Shown in pieces: positions 48,165 to 59,439 of a stretch of 64,000 nucleotides of DNA. The stretch spans positions 56,555,409 through 56,619,408 of the forward strand of contig NC_080546.1 of NCBI RefSeq assembly GCF_028640845.1, written 5' to 3'. The first letter of the stretch is position 1, and every line of letters begins with the position of its first letter. The position numbers and the translations under genes were made by a program. The notes under the pieces are model-generated. The model saw only the letters and a list, made by a program, of their open reading frames with translations. It was not told where the DNA came from and did not search any database. Source of the stretch: Ahaetulla prasina (lineage: Eukaryota > Chordata > Lepidosauria > Squamata > Colubridae).

Positions 48165-48663
48165 TTCTCGACTTATGGCCAAAATTGAGCCCAAAATTTG
48201 TTACTGAACAAGGCAGTTGTTAAATGAGTTTTGCCCCATTTTACAACCTTTTTACCAAAGTTGTTAAGCTGCAGTTGATAAGTGAATCACATTGTTAAAT
48301 GAATCCAGCTTCCCTCATTTGCTTGTTGAAAACTGTCTTAAAAGGTTACAAATGGGGATCACATGATCTCTGCACCATGCAACTGTCGTAAATATATGCC
48401 AGTTGACAAGTGCCTGAATTTTGATCACGAATATGGGGATGCTGCAAAAGCTGTGTGAAAAACGATCATAAATCATTTTTTTCCCCAATGCTATTGTCAC
48501 TTCTAAATCAGGCTGGTAAAACTGGCGGCCTGCAGGCCGGATACATCACGTGCAGGCCACGCCCACCCTGGCTTCGCAAGGCAAAAATGTCATGATTTGG
48601 CCTGTGACGTGATTGAGCTTGACACCCATGGTCTAAATGAATGGTTATAAGTTGAGGACTACC
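48165..48663 (+). mobile_element. CAGGTAGTCCTCGACTT-family repeat interrupted by a hAT MITE
   Basis: Begins AATAGTTCTCGACTTATGGC and ends GTTATAAGTTGAGGACTACC, same orientation as 14230-14617. The MITE at 48509-48630 lies within the TCTAAATGAATGGTTATAAG portion. Confidence 0.75.
48509..48630. mobile_element. hAT-type MITE nested in another repeat
   Basis: Starts CAGGCTGGTAAAACTGGCGG and ends GAGCTTGACACCCATG. Flanks TTCTAAAT (48501-48508) and GTCTAAAT (48631-48638) are an 8-bp duplication with one mismatch. Third member of the CAGGGGTGTCAAACT family. Confidence 0.82.
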
Positions 48664-49249
48664 TTGTATATAATCACTTGAAGTAGGATGAGCCTATAAA
48701 ATAACAATTTCACCTGTTTTGCAAGATCTATAAATATTAAATGATATTGTGTCATTATTTGAAAACCAGATGTTTTTTCTAACATGTCTAACCATGATTA
48801 CAGTTTATAACAGTAGCTGAAGGGAGGGAAGACATTGCAAGCAAATGCATAGCTACTGGAACTGAAATCAATTGCTATAGCACTGGTATTCTGCTTTTCC
48901 CAGTGCACTGGAAAATCCCAAATTCCCTCAACCACCAATCTACAAAAAATGAAAGAATAACAATGTTGGTCTGGTCTGATGCATACCAATTATCCTCTGT
49001 TGGGAAAAAGAGGGAAACAGATCTTTTTCTAATTGCATCCTGCTGAGTCAAGGCAGAATCCCACTTAAAGGGTTCTAGAGTGACACACCTCTAGGAAGAG
49101 GTGTGAGACAAGATTTTCCTCAAGAAAGGAATAAAGTGTGCAAACTCTGCAAAAATACAATTTTGTCTACCTTAGTTGAGCTGGAAGTTGCCTAGTTGCC
49201 AAAGTTAGTCAGGCTGCAGGATTACAAAGATCAAGAGATGCATTTCTTG
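48664..49249. other. Non-coding DNA without identified features
   Basis: Contains a small ACACCTCT...AGAGGTGT hairpin near 49085-49108. Nothing else supported. Confidence 0.35.
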
Positions 49250-51110
49250 GCGTAGGTCTCAACCGGTGTAGGTCTCAACCAGCTCCTTGGTTTTCTGAGG
49301 AGCTGAGGGAGATGAAACGCCGGAGAAGACGCCTAGAGAGTGTCTGGAGATCCAGCCATTCGGAAGCTGATCGGACACTACTTAGGTCTTTTAGTAGGAC
49401 CTACCTAGTGGCACTGAGGGAAGCGAGGCATTCTTACATCTCCTCCCTCATTGCGTCGGCAGATAACCGCCCGGCCGCCCTGTTTCGGGTGACCCGCTCC
49501 CTACTTCAACAGGGTGTGTGGGATGACCCGTTACAAGGGCGTGCCGAGGAGTTTAGTGGTTAGCTATACGATAAAATCGCTCAGTTTCGGGATGGTTTGG
49601 ATCAAAATTGGGTGAATCCAAGTGAGATGTCAGAGACCCGTCTTGTCGAGACTGTTTGGGATGGATTTGATCCTGTGGCTCCCGAGGACATGGACAGGTT
49701 ACTGGGGAGGTTGAATGCCACCACATGTTTACTGGATCCGTGCCCCTCCTGGTTGGTGCTGGCCGCACAGGAGGTGACACGAGGCTGGCTCTGGGGGATT
49801 ATAAATGCTTCTTTGATGGAGGGGGTCGTCCCTGCCTCCTTGAAAGAGGCGGTGGTGAGACCCCTCCTCAAGAAGCCTTCCCTGGATCCAGCTGTTTTAG
49901 GAAATTATCGTCCAGTCTCCAACTTTCGCTTTGTGGCGAAGTTGTAGAGAGTGTGGTGGCATGTCAATTACCCCGGTACCTGGAGGAAACTGTCTATCTG
50001 GACCCGTTCCAGTCCGGCTTTCGGCCCGGTTATAGCACGGAGACGGCTTTGGTCGCGTTGGTGGATGATCTCTGGAGGGCCAGGGATAGGGGTTTTTCCT
50101 CTGCCCTGGTCCTATTAGACCTCTCAGCGGCTTTTGATACCATCGACCATGGTATCCTGCTGCACCAGTTGGAGGGATTGGGAGTGGGAGGCACCGTCTA
50201 TCGGTGGTTCTCCTCCTATCTCTCCAATCGGTCGCAGACGGTGTTGATGGGGTGGCAGAGGTCGTCCCCGAGGCACCTCACTTGTGGGGTGCCGCAGGGG
50301 TCGATTCTCTCGCCCCTCCTGTTCAACATCTATATGAAGCCACTGGGTGAGATCATCAGTGGCTTTGGGGTGAGGTATCATCTGTACGCTGATGATACTC
50401 TGCTGTACTTTTCCACCCCGGGCCACCCCAATGAAGCTATCGAAGTGCTGTCCCGGTGTCTGGAGGCCGTACGGGTCTGGATGGGGAGAAACAGACTCAG
50501 GCTCAATCCCACCAAGACCGAGTGGCTGTGGATGCCGGCAGCCCGATACAGTCGGTTGCAGCCGCAGCTGACTGTTGGGGGTGAGTTATTGGCCCCAGTG
50601 GAAAGGGTGTGCAACGTGGGCATCCTCCTGGATGGACGGCTGTCTTTTGAAGATCATTTGACGGCCGTCTCCAGGAAAGCTTTTTACCAGGTTCACCTGG
50701 TTCACCAGTTGCGCCCCTTCCTAGACCGAGGTGCCCTATGCACAGTCACTCATGCGCTCGTCACATCTCACTTGGATTACTTGGGCTCCCACCCTCTGGA
50801 ACGAGCTCCCCCCAGGACTGCGCCAACTTCCTGACCTTCGAACCTTCCGCCGCGAGCTTAAGACACATCTATTTATTTGTGCGGGGCTGGCCTAGGGTTT
50901 AGTTTTTAAAAATTAGTTTTAAATGGGGTTTTGAACTATTTTAATCGATATTTTTAAATTTGGCCTAATGTAATAAGTTTTTTTAAATGTTGTTTTAACT
51001 TGTATTTATTCTTATGTTTTTTATGTTTTTATAAGGCTGTAAACCGCCCTGAGTCCTTCGGGAGATAGGGCGGTATAAAAATTTGAATAATAAATAAATA
51101 AATAAAAATA
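49250..51110 (+). mobile_element. L2 LINE, copy D: 5'-truncated with internal deletion
   Basis: Frames 49312-49563, 49597-49947 and 49725-50834 give the endonuclease-RT linker (MKRRRRRLESVWRSSHSEAD) and the RT. RT motifs are VVRPLLKKPSLDPAVLGNYR, DPFQSGFRPGYSTETALVAL, LLDLSAAFDTIDHGILLHQL, GVPQGSILSPLLFNIYM and the catalytic HLYADDTLLYF. Frameshifts lie near 49560 (stop) and 49940. After SHLDY (about 50780) the text jumps to GSHPLERAPP, which read in another frame is the C-terminal GAPTLWNELPP block. Roughly 340 bp present in other copies are deleted. The 3' end has ACCGCCCTGAGTCCTTCGGG and an (AAAT)n tail. Confidence 0.9.
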
Positions 51111-54010
51111 AATGCATTTGAACTGAGACAGAATGCCGTTTTAGAAGTGCTTCTAGGGATTTCATATAATTGTATACAGTAGGAACAATGTAGGTGATCT
51201 TGCTTACCACCCCCTTATTTTGTGTCTTGCTGTGAAATAGAGCAGTGTTTTGTCCTGTTTTTAAAGATACAGTTGGATGGAAAGACAGCAAGCAGTTATA
51301 CTGAGTACCCTGAGCACCAGCAGCAAGAAAACAAAGCATGAATAAAAAAAAATAAAAATCTTGAATAACCTCCTTATTTTTAAACAGTATAGTACCTTCA
51401 ACTTTCTTCTCTATTTGAGAGCCCTTGACCTGCTGCCATCCTCTTCCTTTCAAAGATAAACTTTTTTATTTGAAACAGGGAAAAAATAGCAGGTTGCAAA
51501 GCCTTTTGGAATGTTAAGTTGAATGAAGGTGGAGAATCTGCTCTTGATGTATTTTATTTGCCCAATTTTTACATACATTGTCTTGATTTCTAACATCAAC
51601 TCTAAGTGATCAAGTGTGAATGAATGTACATAAAATGTACATAAAACAGACAATTCTAATGATTTATAGAAGACATTTAGATGCAACATCATTCATTTTA
51701 ACTTTTTATAATGACAGAGAAACATTAACCAGATAGGATGCACAAAAATGACCCACTCTTTCTCAATTTGACAGAGCAAAATGAAAGACTTGTCATTTAG
51801 CATTTCCTTACATCGCTGGGGAAGAAAACCTCTTCATCTTTATAGAACGCAGCAAAGAAAATGTACTCAACAAAGAACCTGTGGTGACTGTGGCAGCTTG
51901 TGTGACTTTTTGCCTTGGCATTTTGCTACACTAGTAGAAAAACCCTGTTGAATTATATTGACAAATGCTTAAGCACCTAGAGAGTATTCTTTACCAAAGA
52001 AAAATACTAGTTGCGAAATACAAATATTTCTTTAGGAGAAACAAATGACCTAAGAAATATTATATTTTCCTATTTGAGCAACTTGCAACCATGTGTGAAG
52101 TTGTTAATATGGACAAATGGATAAAATTACATATTATTATAAGCTGTACATCAACACTCTTCACTTGAAGTACAGTGGGACTCTACAATGACCCTTTGAG
52201 AATTGCTAAACATAACTCAAATCTTAAAACACTATAGTTCAGGAAATGCCTGGGAATTTTGGAATTTAGATACAAGGGAAGCAAAGTGTCTAAGACTGTA
52301 ATCATATACTTATCTAGGACAAATTTCCATTGATTTAAATGAGAGATGCATCTAATTAGAAATGGCAGTATGAGATTGGAATCCTATATGTATTTTTATG
52401 GAACTATAGCCATTAAACTCGGTGAGGTATGATAGCGTTATAAACATTGGTTCATTAAAAGATCTACTATGAAAGAAAGTGGAAATCAGATGCTAAGGTG
52501 CCAATAGAAACAAAAAGCTAAATTCACCTTGCTATATGGAACTAAGATTTCAATATGTCAGGGAAAAGGTAAAAAGCAAATGAAAAACAGTGACACTGGA
52601 TTAGTTAAGATATATGTAGTCAAAAAAGAAAAGGTAAGATCAAGAATATATAACAAAATGAATATGCATTGAATCCAAAGGGTAGTTACCAATTATTTAA
52701 GTATTTGGTCATATATACCAAAGATAATAAATAAAAATCCAGTCCTTAAATATATAACGAGCGAATAAGTTGAGAAGAATAAAACTGAAACAGTGATAGG
52801 TAGCTGGAATTGATAGAGAGGTACATGAGGAGAAAATGTTTGAAGTGGCGCATACAGTAAATGTAGTGGAAGCAAAGATAATTTGCAACTATAGAAAAAT
52901 ATAGAGAAATATAATTAATAATTTGTTCTGCACTAGATTTAGTTTGATTTCTTCATCTTCTTCTATCCCCTTGGGACTTCTCTTGTTCTCATTACTCTGA
53001 TGGCAAATTAAAATTTAAAGCCTACTTTTTGAAAAACTAATATTTCAATATCTTTATAACAACATGACAATAGTTTAAGTGAATAAGGAAATCGGAATGG
53101 AATTCAGTAGGACCTATTTCTATATAAGCCTTCATAGGGCTGCAGCTTTATATATTTTTGCATGTTTGACATTTGCTCTAGTAGCTTCTTTCACAAATTA
53201 CACTAATGTACAAATTTTGTGTTTTGGGATTTCAAGTGAACCAAATTCTATGATTTATTAAATAAATCTAGATTAGGATATCCTGATTTAGCATTATTAT
53301 TTATTCAATTTGTATGCCACCAAACTTCCAGTAACTCTGTGTGAATGCAACCAGTGGCTATACAAACTATGTTGTCACTTGTCACAGAAATATGCTAAAA
53401 GTCCAGCCTCTTAAAACTTCTAATATGTATGCGTTTTGTTTTGAGTACATATTCTTCCTATACATATTCTTCTTCCTCTTGTGAGGAGTATTATTTTATG
53501 TGACTTAAATGTCTTCATCTGTTTTCTCACCTTTAGAAAAACATTTTTCTTGTGTCTACTACTTCTTTCTTCCATGACCTCTTTTTTCCAAGTTGCCCTC
53601 CTGATACTATCAAGCTATCAGTCTTATATTCAGAAATTCTTATCTCACTTTTATAATTATTTCAGCCTTTCTTGTAAACAATTGAATCAACCATGCTTTT
53701 GGAATCATTCACTCCTCCCCCCAAGACTACTCATGAATCTTTAAATCATATCGTTGGAATAGATGAAGTAGATTTTCATCAAATAATTACAATTGTCATC
53801 CATTCTTGGATCCCTGACTATACTGTATACTTTTTCATCTCAATTGATTCATTCATGAAACTCTGCTTCCTTCCCTTGGATTATAGTCATTCAGAATATT
53901 ATCAAGTCGTTGCAGTTTTGGATGCATTTCACTGAAATGTAATTTCACAAACCTATTCATTCCTACTTTCTGTTCTTAATGACATACAGTAGTGTCCTCT
54001 AATTTTTGGC
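51111..54010. other. AT-rich non-coding DNA
   Basis: No supported gene. Weak repeat phrases occur at 52300-52375 (CATATACTTATCTAGGAC) and 53090-53150 (CAGTAGGACCTATTTCTATA), resembling the repeat at 12760-12830. ORFs at 53481-53935 lack domains. Confidence 0.35.
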
Positions 54011-54012
54011 AA

Positions 54013-55070
54013 TATTAAATAGAATAGAATAGAATTTTTATTGGCCAAGTGTGATTGGACACACAAGGAATTTGTCTCGGTGCATATGCTCTCAGTGTAC
54101 ATAAAAGAAAAGATACCTTCATCAAGGTACAACACTTACAACACTTAATGATAGTCATAGGGTACGGATTTAACACTTAATGATACAACACTTAATGATA
54201 GTCATAGGGTACAAATAAGCAATCAGGAAACAATATCAGTATAAATCATAAGGATACAAGCAGAAAAGTTACAGTCATAAGTGGAAGGAGATGGGTGATG
54301 GGAATGATGAGAAGATTAATAGTAGTGCAGACTTAGTAAATAGTTTGACAGTGTTGAGGGAATTATTTGTTCAGCAGAGTAATGGCGTTTGGGAAAAAAC
54401 TGTTCTTGTGTCTAGTTGTCCTGGTGTGCCATGCTCTATAGCATTGTTTTGCGGGTAGGAGTTGAAACAATTTATGTCCATGATGTGAGGAGTCTGTAAA
54501 TATTTCCACAGCTCTCTTTTTAATTCGTGCAGTATACAGATCCTCAATGGAAGGCAGGTTGGTAGCAATTGTTTTTTTCTGCAGTTCTAATTATCCTCTG
54601 AAGTCTGTGTCTGTCTTGTTGGGTTGCAGAACCAAACCAGACAGTTATAGAGGTGCAGATGACAGACTCAATAATTCCTCTGTAGAACTGGATCAGCAGC
54701 TCCTTGGGCAGTTTGAACTTTCTGAGTTGGCTCAGGAAGAACATTCTTTGTTGTCCTTTTTTGATGACGTTTTTGATGTTAGCTGTCCATTTCAGATCTT
54801 GAGATATGGTAGAACCTAGAAATTTGAAGGTTTCTACTGTTGATACTGTGTTGTCTAATATTGTGAGACATGGAAGTATGGAAGGGTTTCTTCTAAAGTC
54901 TACCACCATTTCTACGGTTTTGAGTGTGTTCAGTTCCAGATAGTTCTGGTCGCACCACGAGGCTATCATTCATCCTCCCATCTGTATGCGGATTTATCAT
55001 TGTCTCGAATGAGACCGATCACTGTTGTGTCATCTGCGAACTTCAGGACCTTCATAGTATTCTTTGCATG
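54013..55070 (-). mobile_element. Rex/L2-like LINE, 3' RT region and 3' UTR
   Basis: A 141-codon minus frame (54969-54544) is the end of a non-LTR reverse transcriptase: WCDQNYLELNTLKTVEMVVD, TFKFLGSTISQDLKWTANI, KKGQQRMFFLSQLRKFKLPK and ICTSITVWFGSATQQDRHRL, ending in a frameshift. Upstream coding persists in fragments to about 55070 (a decayed DDTTVIGLI-type block). The 3' UTR continues to the AATAGAATAGAATAGAATTT tail at 54020. It includes a local duplication of ACACTTAATGATAGTCATAG (54145-54210). Same family as 30739-31352. Confidence 0.85.
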
Positions 55071-55139
55071 TTACAATCTCTCAATACCTTGCATCCTAGT
55101 ATCCTATTTTCCTTCACTTACAACATGAAGTATATGCAG

Positions 55140-55640
55140 TGTCATCATTGTCAGCCATTCAGTCATGTCTGACCCTCAGCCATTCTAGGGATAAGCACTT
55201 CCATGCCCCTCTGTCTCACATCACTCCCTCAGATCCACCATGGTAATTCCGGTGTCATCCTTTACAGCCAGTGGATGTAAGATCAGCCCTTTCTCCTTTT
55301 TCTGCTGATCACTCCCAGCATGATAGAATTTTCTAGTGAGTCAGCTCTCATGACATGACCAAAATATGATAGCCTCTGTTTGGCAATCTTGGCTTCAAGT
55401 GATACTTTTGATGAAGTTCAGTCTGGAACTTCTTTGTTTGTTATTTTGCAGTCCATTGGATGCATAGTAGTAGTTTCCTCCAGCTCCACAGTTCAAAGGG
55501 TCCACTCTTTTCCTATTTGCTTTTTTTAGAGTCCAGGTTTCACAGCCAGACTTTTACTCACACGTGATATCAAGGCTGTACCATTCTTTGGTATTGAGAT
55601 AAATATTAACCTTCTCCATTCTCCATTCTTTTGGCCACTG
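55140..55640 (-). mobile_element. Older RTE/BovB-related LINE 3' end
   Basis: Read on the minus strand, TGTGAAACCTGGACTCTAAA, TATTTTGGTCATGTCATGAG and TCATGCTGGGAGTGATCAGC correspond to the ESWT, YFGHLMR and MLGKIEG regions of BovB. It ends in GGTCAGACATGACTGAATGG, a variant of the BovB terminus. No frame stays open. It is distinct from, and more decayed than, the adjacent copy at 55645-55965. Confidence 0.7.
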
Positions 55641-55644
55641 ACCA

Positions 55645-55965
55645 GCTTTCCATTTGTTGTTAGTTGTGAAGTCGTGTCCGACCCATCGCGACCCCATGGA
55701 CAACGTTCCTCCAGGCCTTCCTATCCTCTACCATTCTTTGGAGTCCATTTAAACTCACACCTACTGCTTCAGTGACTCCAGTTAGCCACCTCATTCTCTG
55801 TCGTCCCCTTCTTCTTTTGCCCTCAATCTTTCCCAGCATTAGGCTCTTCTCTAGTGAGTCCTTCTTTCTCATTAGGTGGCCAAAGTATTTCAGTTTCACC
55901 ATCAGGATCTGGCCTTCTAAAGAGCAGTCAGGGTTGATCTCCTCTAGGACTGACTTGTTTGTTCG
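55645..55965 (-). mobile_element. BovB LINE, 5'-truncated 3' end
   Basis: The minus frame 55902-55660 reads KYFGHLMRKKDSLEKSLMLG, then a QRMRWLTGVTEAVGVSLNG block and VAMGRTRLHN, nearly identical to 2677-2916. The terminus GTCGGACACGACTTCACAAC and a short AAC tail follow. Confidence 0.9.
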
Positions 55966-56041
55966 CCTTCAGTTTTCCATACACTTTGGCAAATTGTATG
56001 CAGTGTACTGACAAGTTAAAGTTACAAGGGGTCCTATAGCA

Positions 56042-57169
56042 CAGTGGTAGTCAAACTGGTCCCTACCACCCACTAGTGGGCATTCCAGCTTTCATGGTGG
56101 GCGGTAGGGGTTTTGTCCAATACTGAAGCACTTTCCTTTTTTTTAATTTAATTGACTTTTTAAAAAAATTTCATAGCATTATTTAAAAACATTTTCATTA
56201 AGTTTTCATAAAATTCCCTGTGACAATTTAAATTTCTGAAAATATACTATTTGTATCATCCAGCTGCGCGGGTGATAGAGGGAGCCGCACGTGGCTCCCA
56301 TGTAACACCACTCCTGCACAGGCTGCACTGGCTACCTGTGGTCTTTCGGGTGCACTTTAAGGTTTTGGTTACTACCTTTAAAGCGCTCCATGGCTTAGGG
56401 CCAGGGTACTTATGGGTCCGCCTGCTGCTACCGAATGCCTCCCACCGACCCGTACACTCACACAGAGAGGGACTTCTCAGGGTGCCATCCGCCAAGCAAT
56501 GTCGGCTGGCGGCCCCCAGGGGAAGGGCCTTCTCTGTGGGGGCTCCCACCCTCTGGAACGAACTTCCCCCTGGATGTCGTCAACTGCCTGACCTTCGGAC
56601 CTTCCACCGTGAGCTGAAGACCTATTTGTTTATTCGCGCAGGACTGGCATAGGAATTTTAAATAGTTTTTAATATTTTTAATATTTTAATATTTGATACA
56701 AATTTTATGGGGTTTTTAAGGTTTTAAATGTTTTAATTTGGCCATACATCTAATAAGTTTTTTAATTATTGTTTTATCTGTATATTATCTTTGTTTTTAT
56801 CTTGGCTGTGAACCGCCCTGAGTCCTTCGGGAGAAGGGCGGTATAAAAATTCAATAAATACTAAATAAATACTAAATACCCACACATAAGTTTAGTTCAC
56901 GTTATGTAAGTGAAACTAAATGGCGTTATAGTGAAACTGCAAATAAAAGAGCCTCATCCCAGAATAGCTTGCGCATCTCCCCCCACACCATCCAGCTTTA
57001 ACCAATAAGCAGAGTTGGTAACCGCCGCCCCCAAATCATGATGCGTGAGAGGCATGTACAGACGACGATACACGGCACATTACTGTGGAACCGGTGGGCG
57101 GTTAGAAAATTTTACTACTAACAGAGATACAAAAGTGGGCAATAGGTATAAAAAGGTTGACTACCCCTG
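56042..57169. mobile_element. hAT-type non-autonomous element carrying an L2 insertion
   Basis: Left end CAGTGGTAGTCAAACTGG, right end GGTTGACTACCCCTG (inverted), perfect 8-bp duplication CTATAGCA at 56034-56041 and 57170-57177. Left arm phrases ACCACCCACTAGTGGGCATT and TCATGGTGGGCGGTAGGGG; right arm GGAACCGGTGGGCGGTTAG. About 500 bp without the L2. No transposase ORF. Confidence 0.85.
56253..56878 (+). mobile_element. L2 LINE, copy E: C-terminal RT and 3' UTR
   Basis: The 133-codon frame 56251-56652 gives the L2 C-terminus: AARVIEGAARGSHVTPLLHR, LHWLPVVFRVHFKVLVTTFK, LWNELPPGCRQLPDLRTFHR and the stop after FIRAGLA. The 3' UTR ends in CCGCCCTGAGTCCTTCGGGA and an AAATACT/AAAT tail. The reading frame of this short piece is undamaged, suggesting a rather young insertion. 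Confidence 0.9.
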
Positions 57170-57177
57170 CTATAGCA

Positions 57178-57453
57178 CAACCTATTGGCTGGGTTCATGT
57201 ATTGTGCTAGGTCATAATATTGTTTATTTGATTTTGGCTTAATTAAAGTGAAAATCATGCATTGGAGTTTTTAAAGCATGCTTCATGGTTGGTGTTATGT
57301 GAGAACAAGGATGCTATGGTATTTTAACACTGATTTAATGTTTATCCTGGTTAAGGCAGTCACCTAAGTTAGATAATATAACCCATGATTATCTTCCTTT
57401 TCAGTTGGTTTCAAATCAATTTTAAAGGTACTCTGGCTACCTTTTTTTCGCAG

Positions 57454-57455
<2 letters not shown>
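57178..57455. other. Non-coding DNA without identified features
   Basis: Short AT-rich gap between the hAT element and a TG microsatellite. Nothing supported. Confidence 0.35.
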
Positions 57456-57497
<42 letters not shown>

Positions 57498-57513
57498 CTG
57501 TGTATGTGTGTGT
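57456..57513 (+). repeat. (TG)n microsatellite
   Basis: About nineteen TG units followed by an imperfect TGTGTATG stretch. Cys-Val repeat ORFs across it are artefacts. Confidence 0.95.
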
Positions 57514-57814
57514 ATAAAATGTGAGTGGAATAACCATGTATGGCTGGAGAAGGTTACTGTGGTACTTCTGCCAGGCCTTTTGTTTGGAAAAAGACCCCCA
57601 AGTGAAAATCCAAATAAGAGTAAGAGAAATATTGCTACAGAAACAGTTCTGCTTTGCATTTGCATGACTAAGTTTGCACTACTTATTAAATAACTTTTTT
57701 GGGTGGAGGGAATATCTTTGGCTCAATATAGTCTCCTGACAACTGCCTGGACTAATCCTTACAGTTTTCTTATCAGAATTTTAGGGAATGTTTTGTCATT
57801 GCCTTTTTCCTAGG

Positions 57815-57927
57815 GCAGAGAGTGACTGGGCCAAGGTTACCCAGCTGGCTTTGTGCCTAGACCAGGACTAGAACTCATAGTCTCTTGGTTTTGGTTTAAT
57901 GCCTTAACCACTATACCAGATTGCCTG
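57815..57927 (-). mobile_element. tRNA-derived SINE head
   Basis: On the minus strand: TGGTATAGTGGTTAAGGC (A box), GAGTTCTAGTCCTGG (B box), then AAGCCAGCTGGGTAACC and CCAGTCACTCTCTGCCC. Same family as 29648-29762. It lies 76 bp outside the gypsy 3' LTR. Confidence 0.75.
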
Positions 57928-58003
57928 TAAACCAGATTTCCAGCATGGGGTTTCCCTTTGATGCTTGCTTGCTATCCACTGCCATAGTAATGGGGAAGGG
58001 GGA

Positions 58004-58192
58004 TGTTAAGTTTGGGCAATGAAGAGGCAGGAGACGATTCAAGTGACAACAGCTCTTTAGTTTATTGTGAATCCCAGCAAAAGCCAACAGGCAAAAACCT
58101 CTCTTTATATAGTATTTAGGCTGAGGCATCAACCAATCAGCAACGTGCAATTTCCCGCCCAATTTTCCCTCCTGAAATTCAAATACATTACA
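58004..58192 (-). mobile_element. 3' LTR of the Ty3/gypsy element, 189 bp
   Basis: On the minus strand the LTR runs from TGTAATGTATTTG (58192) to CCAAACTTAACA (58004), a TG...CA unit. It has a TATA-like TACTATATAAAGAGAGG near 58110-58095 and a polyadenylation signal in CACAATAAACTAAAG near 58070-58056. A purine-rich tract GTGAGGGGAGGAG (58205-58193) directly precedes it, the expected plus-strand primer. The 5' LTR lies beyond the right edge. Confidence 0.8.
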
Positions 58193-58242
58193 CTCCTCCC
58201 CTCACAGAACACATTTAGCCATATTTACATAAAATTTGCATG

Positions 58243-59435
58243 TTATTTTTCCACGTAGTCACGCAGGTAGACAGGGCGTCTCCTAACTCTTTCTGACCTG
58301 CGCAAATCATTCCCTGGGAGTGAGTCGAGCTGGTCGGAGGGACTGTTTGTTCCTCCCAGCTCCTCCTCTGGGACCTCCGGCCCTGGATTATTGGCAGAGT
58401 CGTCCTTGCTGTCCTCTGGAGGAGCCGGTTGGCGTCGCTGGACTTCCTCTGAATCAGCTAAGTCCTCCAATCGCCTCGGGATTGAGCTAGCTGTTGGTTC
58501 ACATATTTGGAAGTCAGGGTCTGGCTGTTTGGTTTCTGGATCGTTTTGCATTCTTTTTCGTAATTGATCTATGTGGCGTCTCCACACTCGGCCATCCCCC
58601 AGGTCCACTAAGTATGACTTTGGGCCCGTCAGTCCTACAATTGTTCCCCTTAGCCACGCTGGGCCCTCATTATAGTTATGTGCCCATACCGGGTCACCTG
58701 TTGTCATTGTTCTGATTTTTCCTTTCATGCTCTGGTACCCATCAGGGGAGTATGTTGGGTTTAAGCGATCTAGGGGGCACCGGAGTCTTCTACCCATTAA
58801 TAACTCCGATGGGCTGCGGCCAGTGGTCACACAGGGAGTTCTATGTTGGATTGCCAGGAAGGTGTCAATTTTGGATTGCCAATCTCCTGGGCTAATTCTA
58901 GATAGCGCTTCCTTGGCACGAAACGTTCTGCAAGTCTGTTCGTCGCCGGGTGGAAAGGTGCCGAGAGGACATGCCAGATGCCCTCTCTGGCCAAGTACCC
59001 CTCAAACTGGGTGGCCGTGAATTGTGGGCTGTTATCAGACACTATGGTATCGGGCAACCCGTGTGTCACAAATAAATGCCTCAAAACTGTGATTACAGCT
59101 TCAGCTGTTGTGGTTTTCATGAGTATAATTTCTAACCACTTCGAGTAGGTGTCTACCACAATTAAGAAGGTCTGCCCATGGAACGGCCCGGCAAAATCTA
59201 TGTGGATCCTGGACTAAGGACCCTGGGGTTTTTCCAATCCCTTATGGGGGCTGTTGGGGGTAGTGGCCTTGATTCCTGGCAAGCTTGGCATTTCCCTACC
59301 CGGTCGCTAATGTCTTTATCCATTTGTGGCTACCACACATAACTTCTCGCCAGGCTTTTCATCCTCACGATCCCTGGGTGGCCCACATGCAATAGTTCCA
59401 AAACATGCCCTCATAATTTCTCCGGAATAACCACT
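58243..59435 (-). pseudogene. Ty3/gypsy integrase, 3' part of pol
   Basis: The piece 59435-59160 carries the integrase N-terminal zinc-binding region: LHVGHPGIVRMKSLARSY, then GKCQACQES with the CxxC pair. An internal TAG stands where a second Trp is expected. Frame 59159-58827 has the catalytic core with DDE residues in VDTYSKWLE, TIVSDNSPQFTA and ATNRLAERF. Frame 58830-58243 gives the C-terminal part, from TTGRSPSELLMGRRLRCPLD through KSYLVDLGDGRVWRRHID to a basic RRSERVRRRPVYLRDYVEK end and a stop 50 bp before the LTR. Frameshift near 58830 and the stop make it inactive. Confidence 0.85.
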
Positions 59436-59439
59436 CTAT

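Noticed and set aside
57385..57693. Cys-Val repeat ORF
   Set aside because: Translation of a (TG)n microsatellite with chance flanks.
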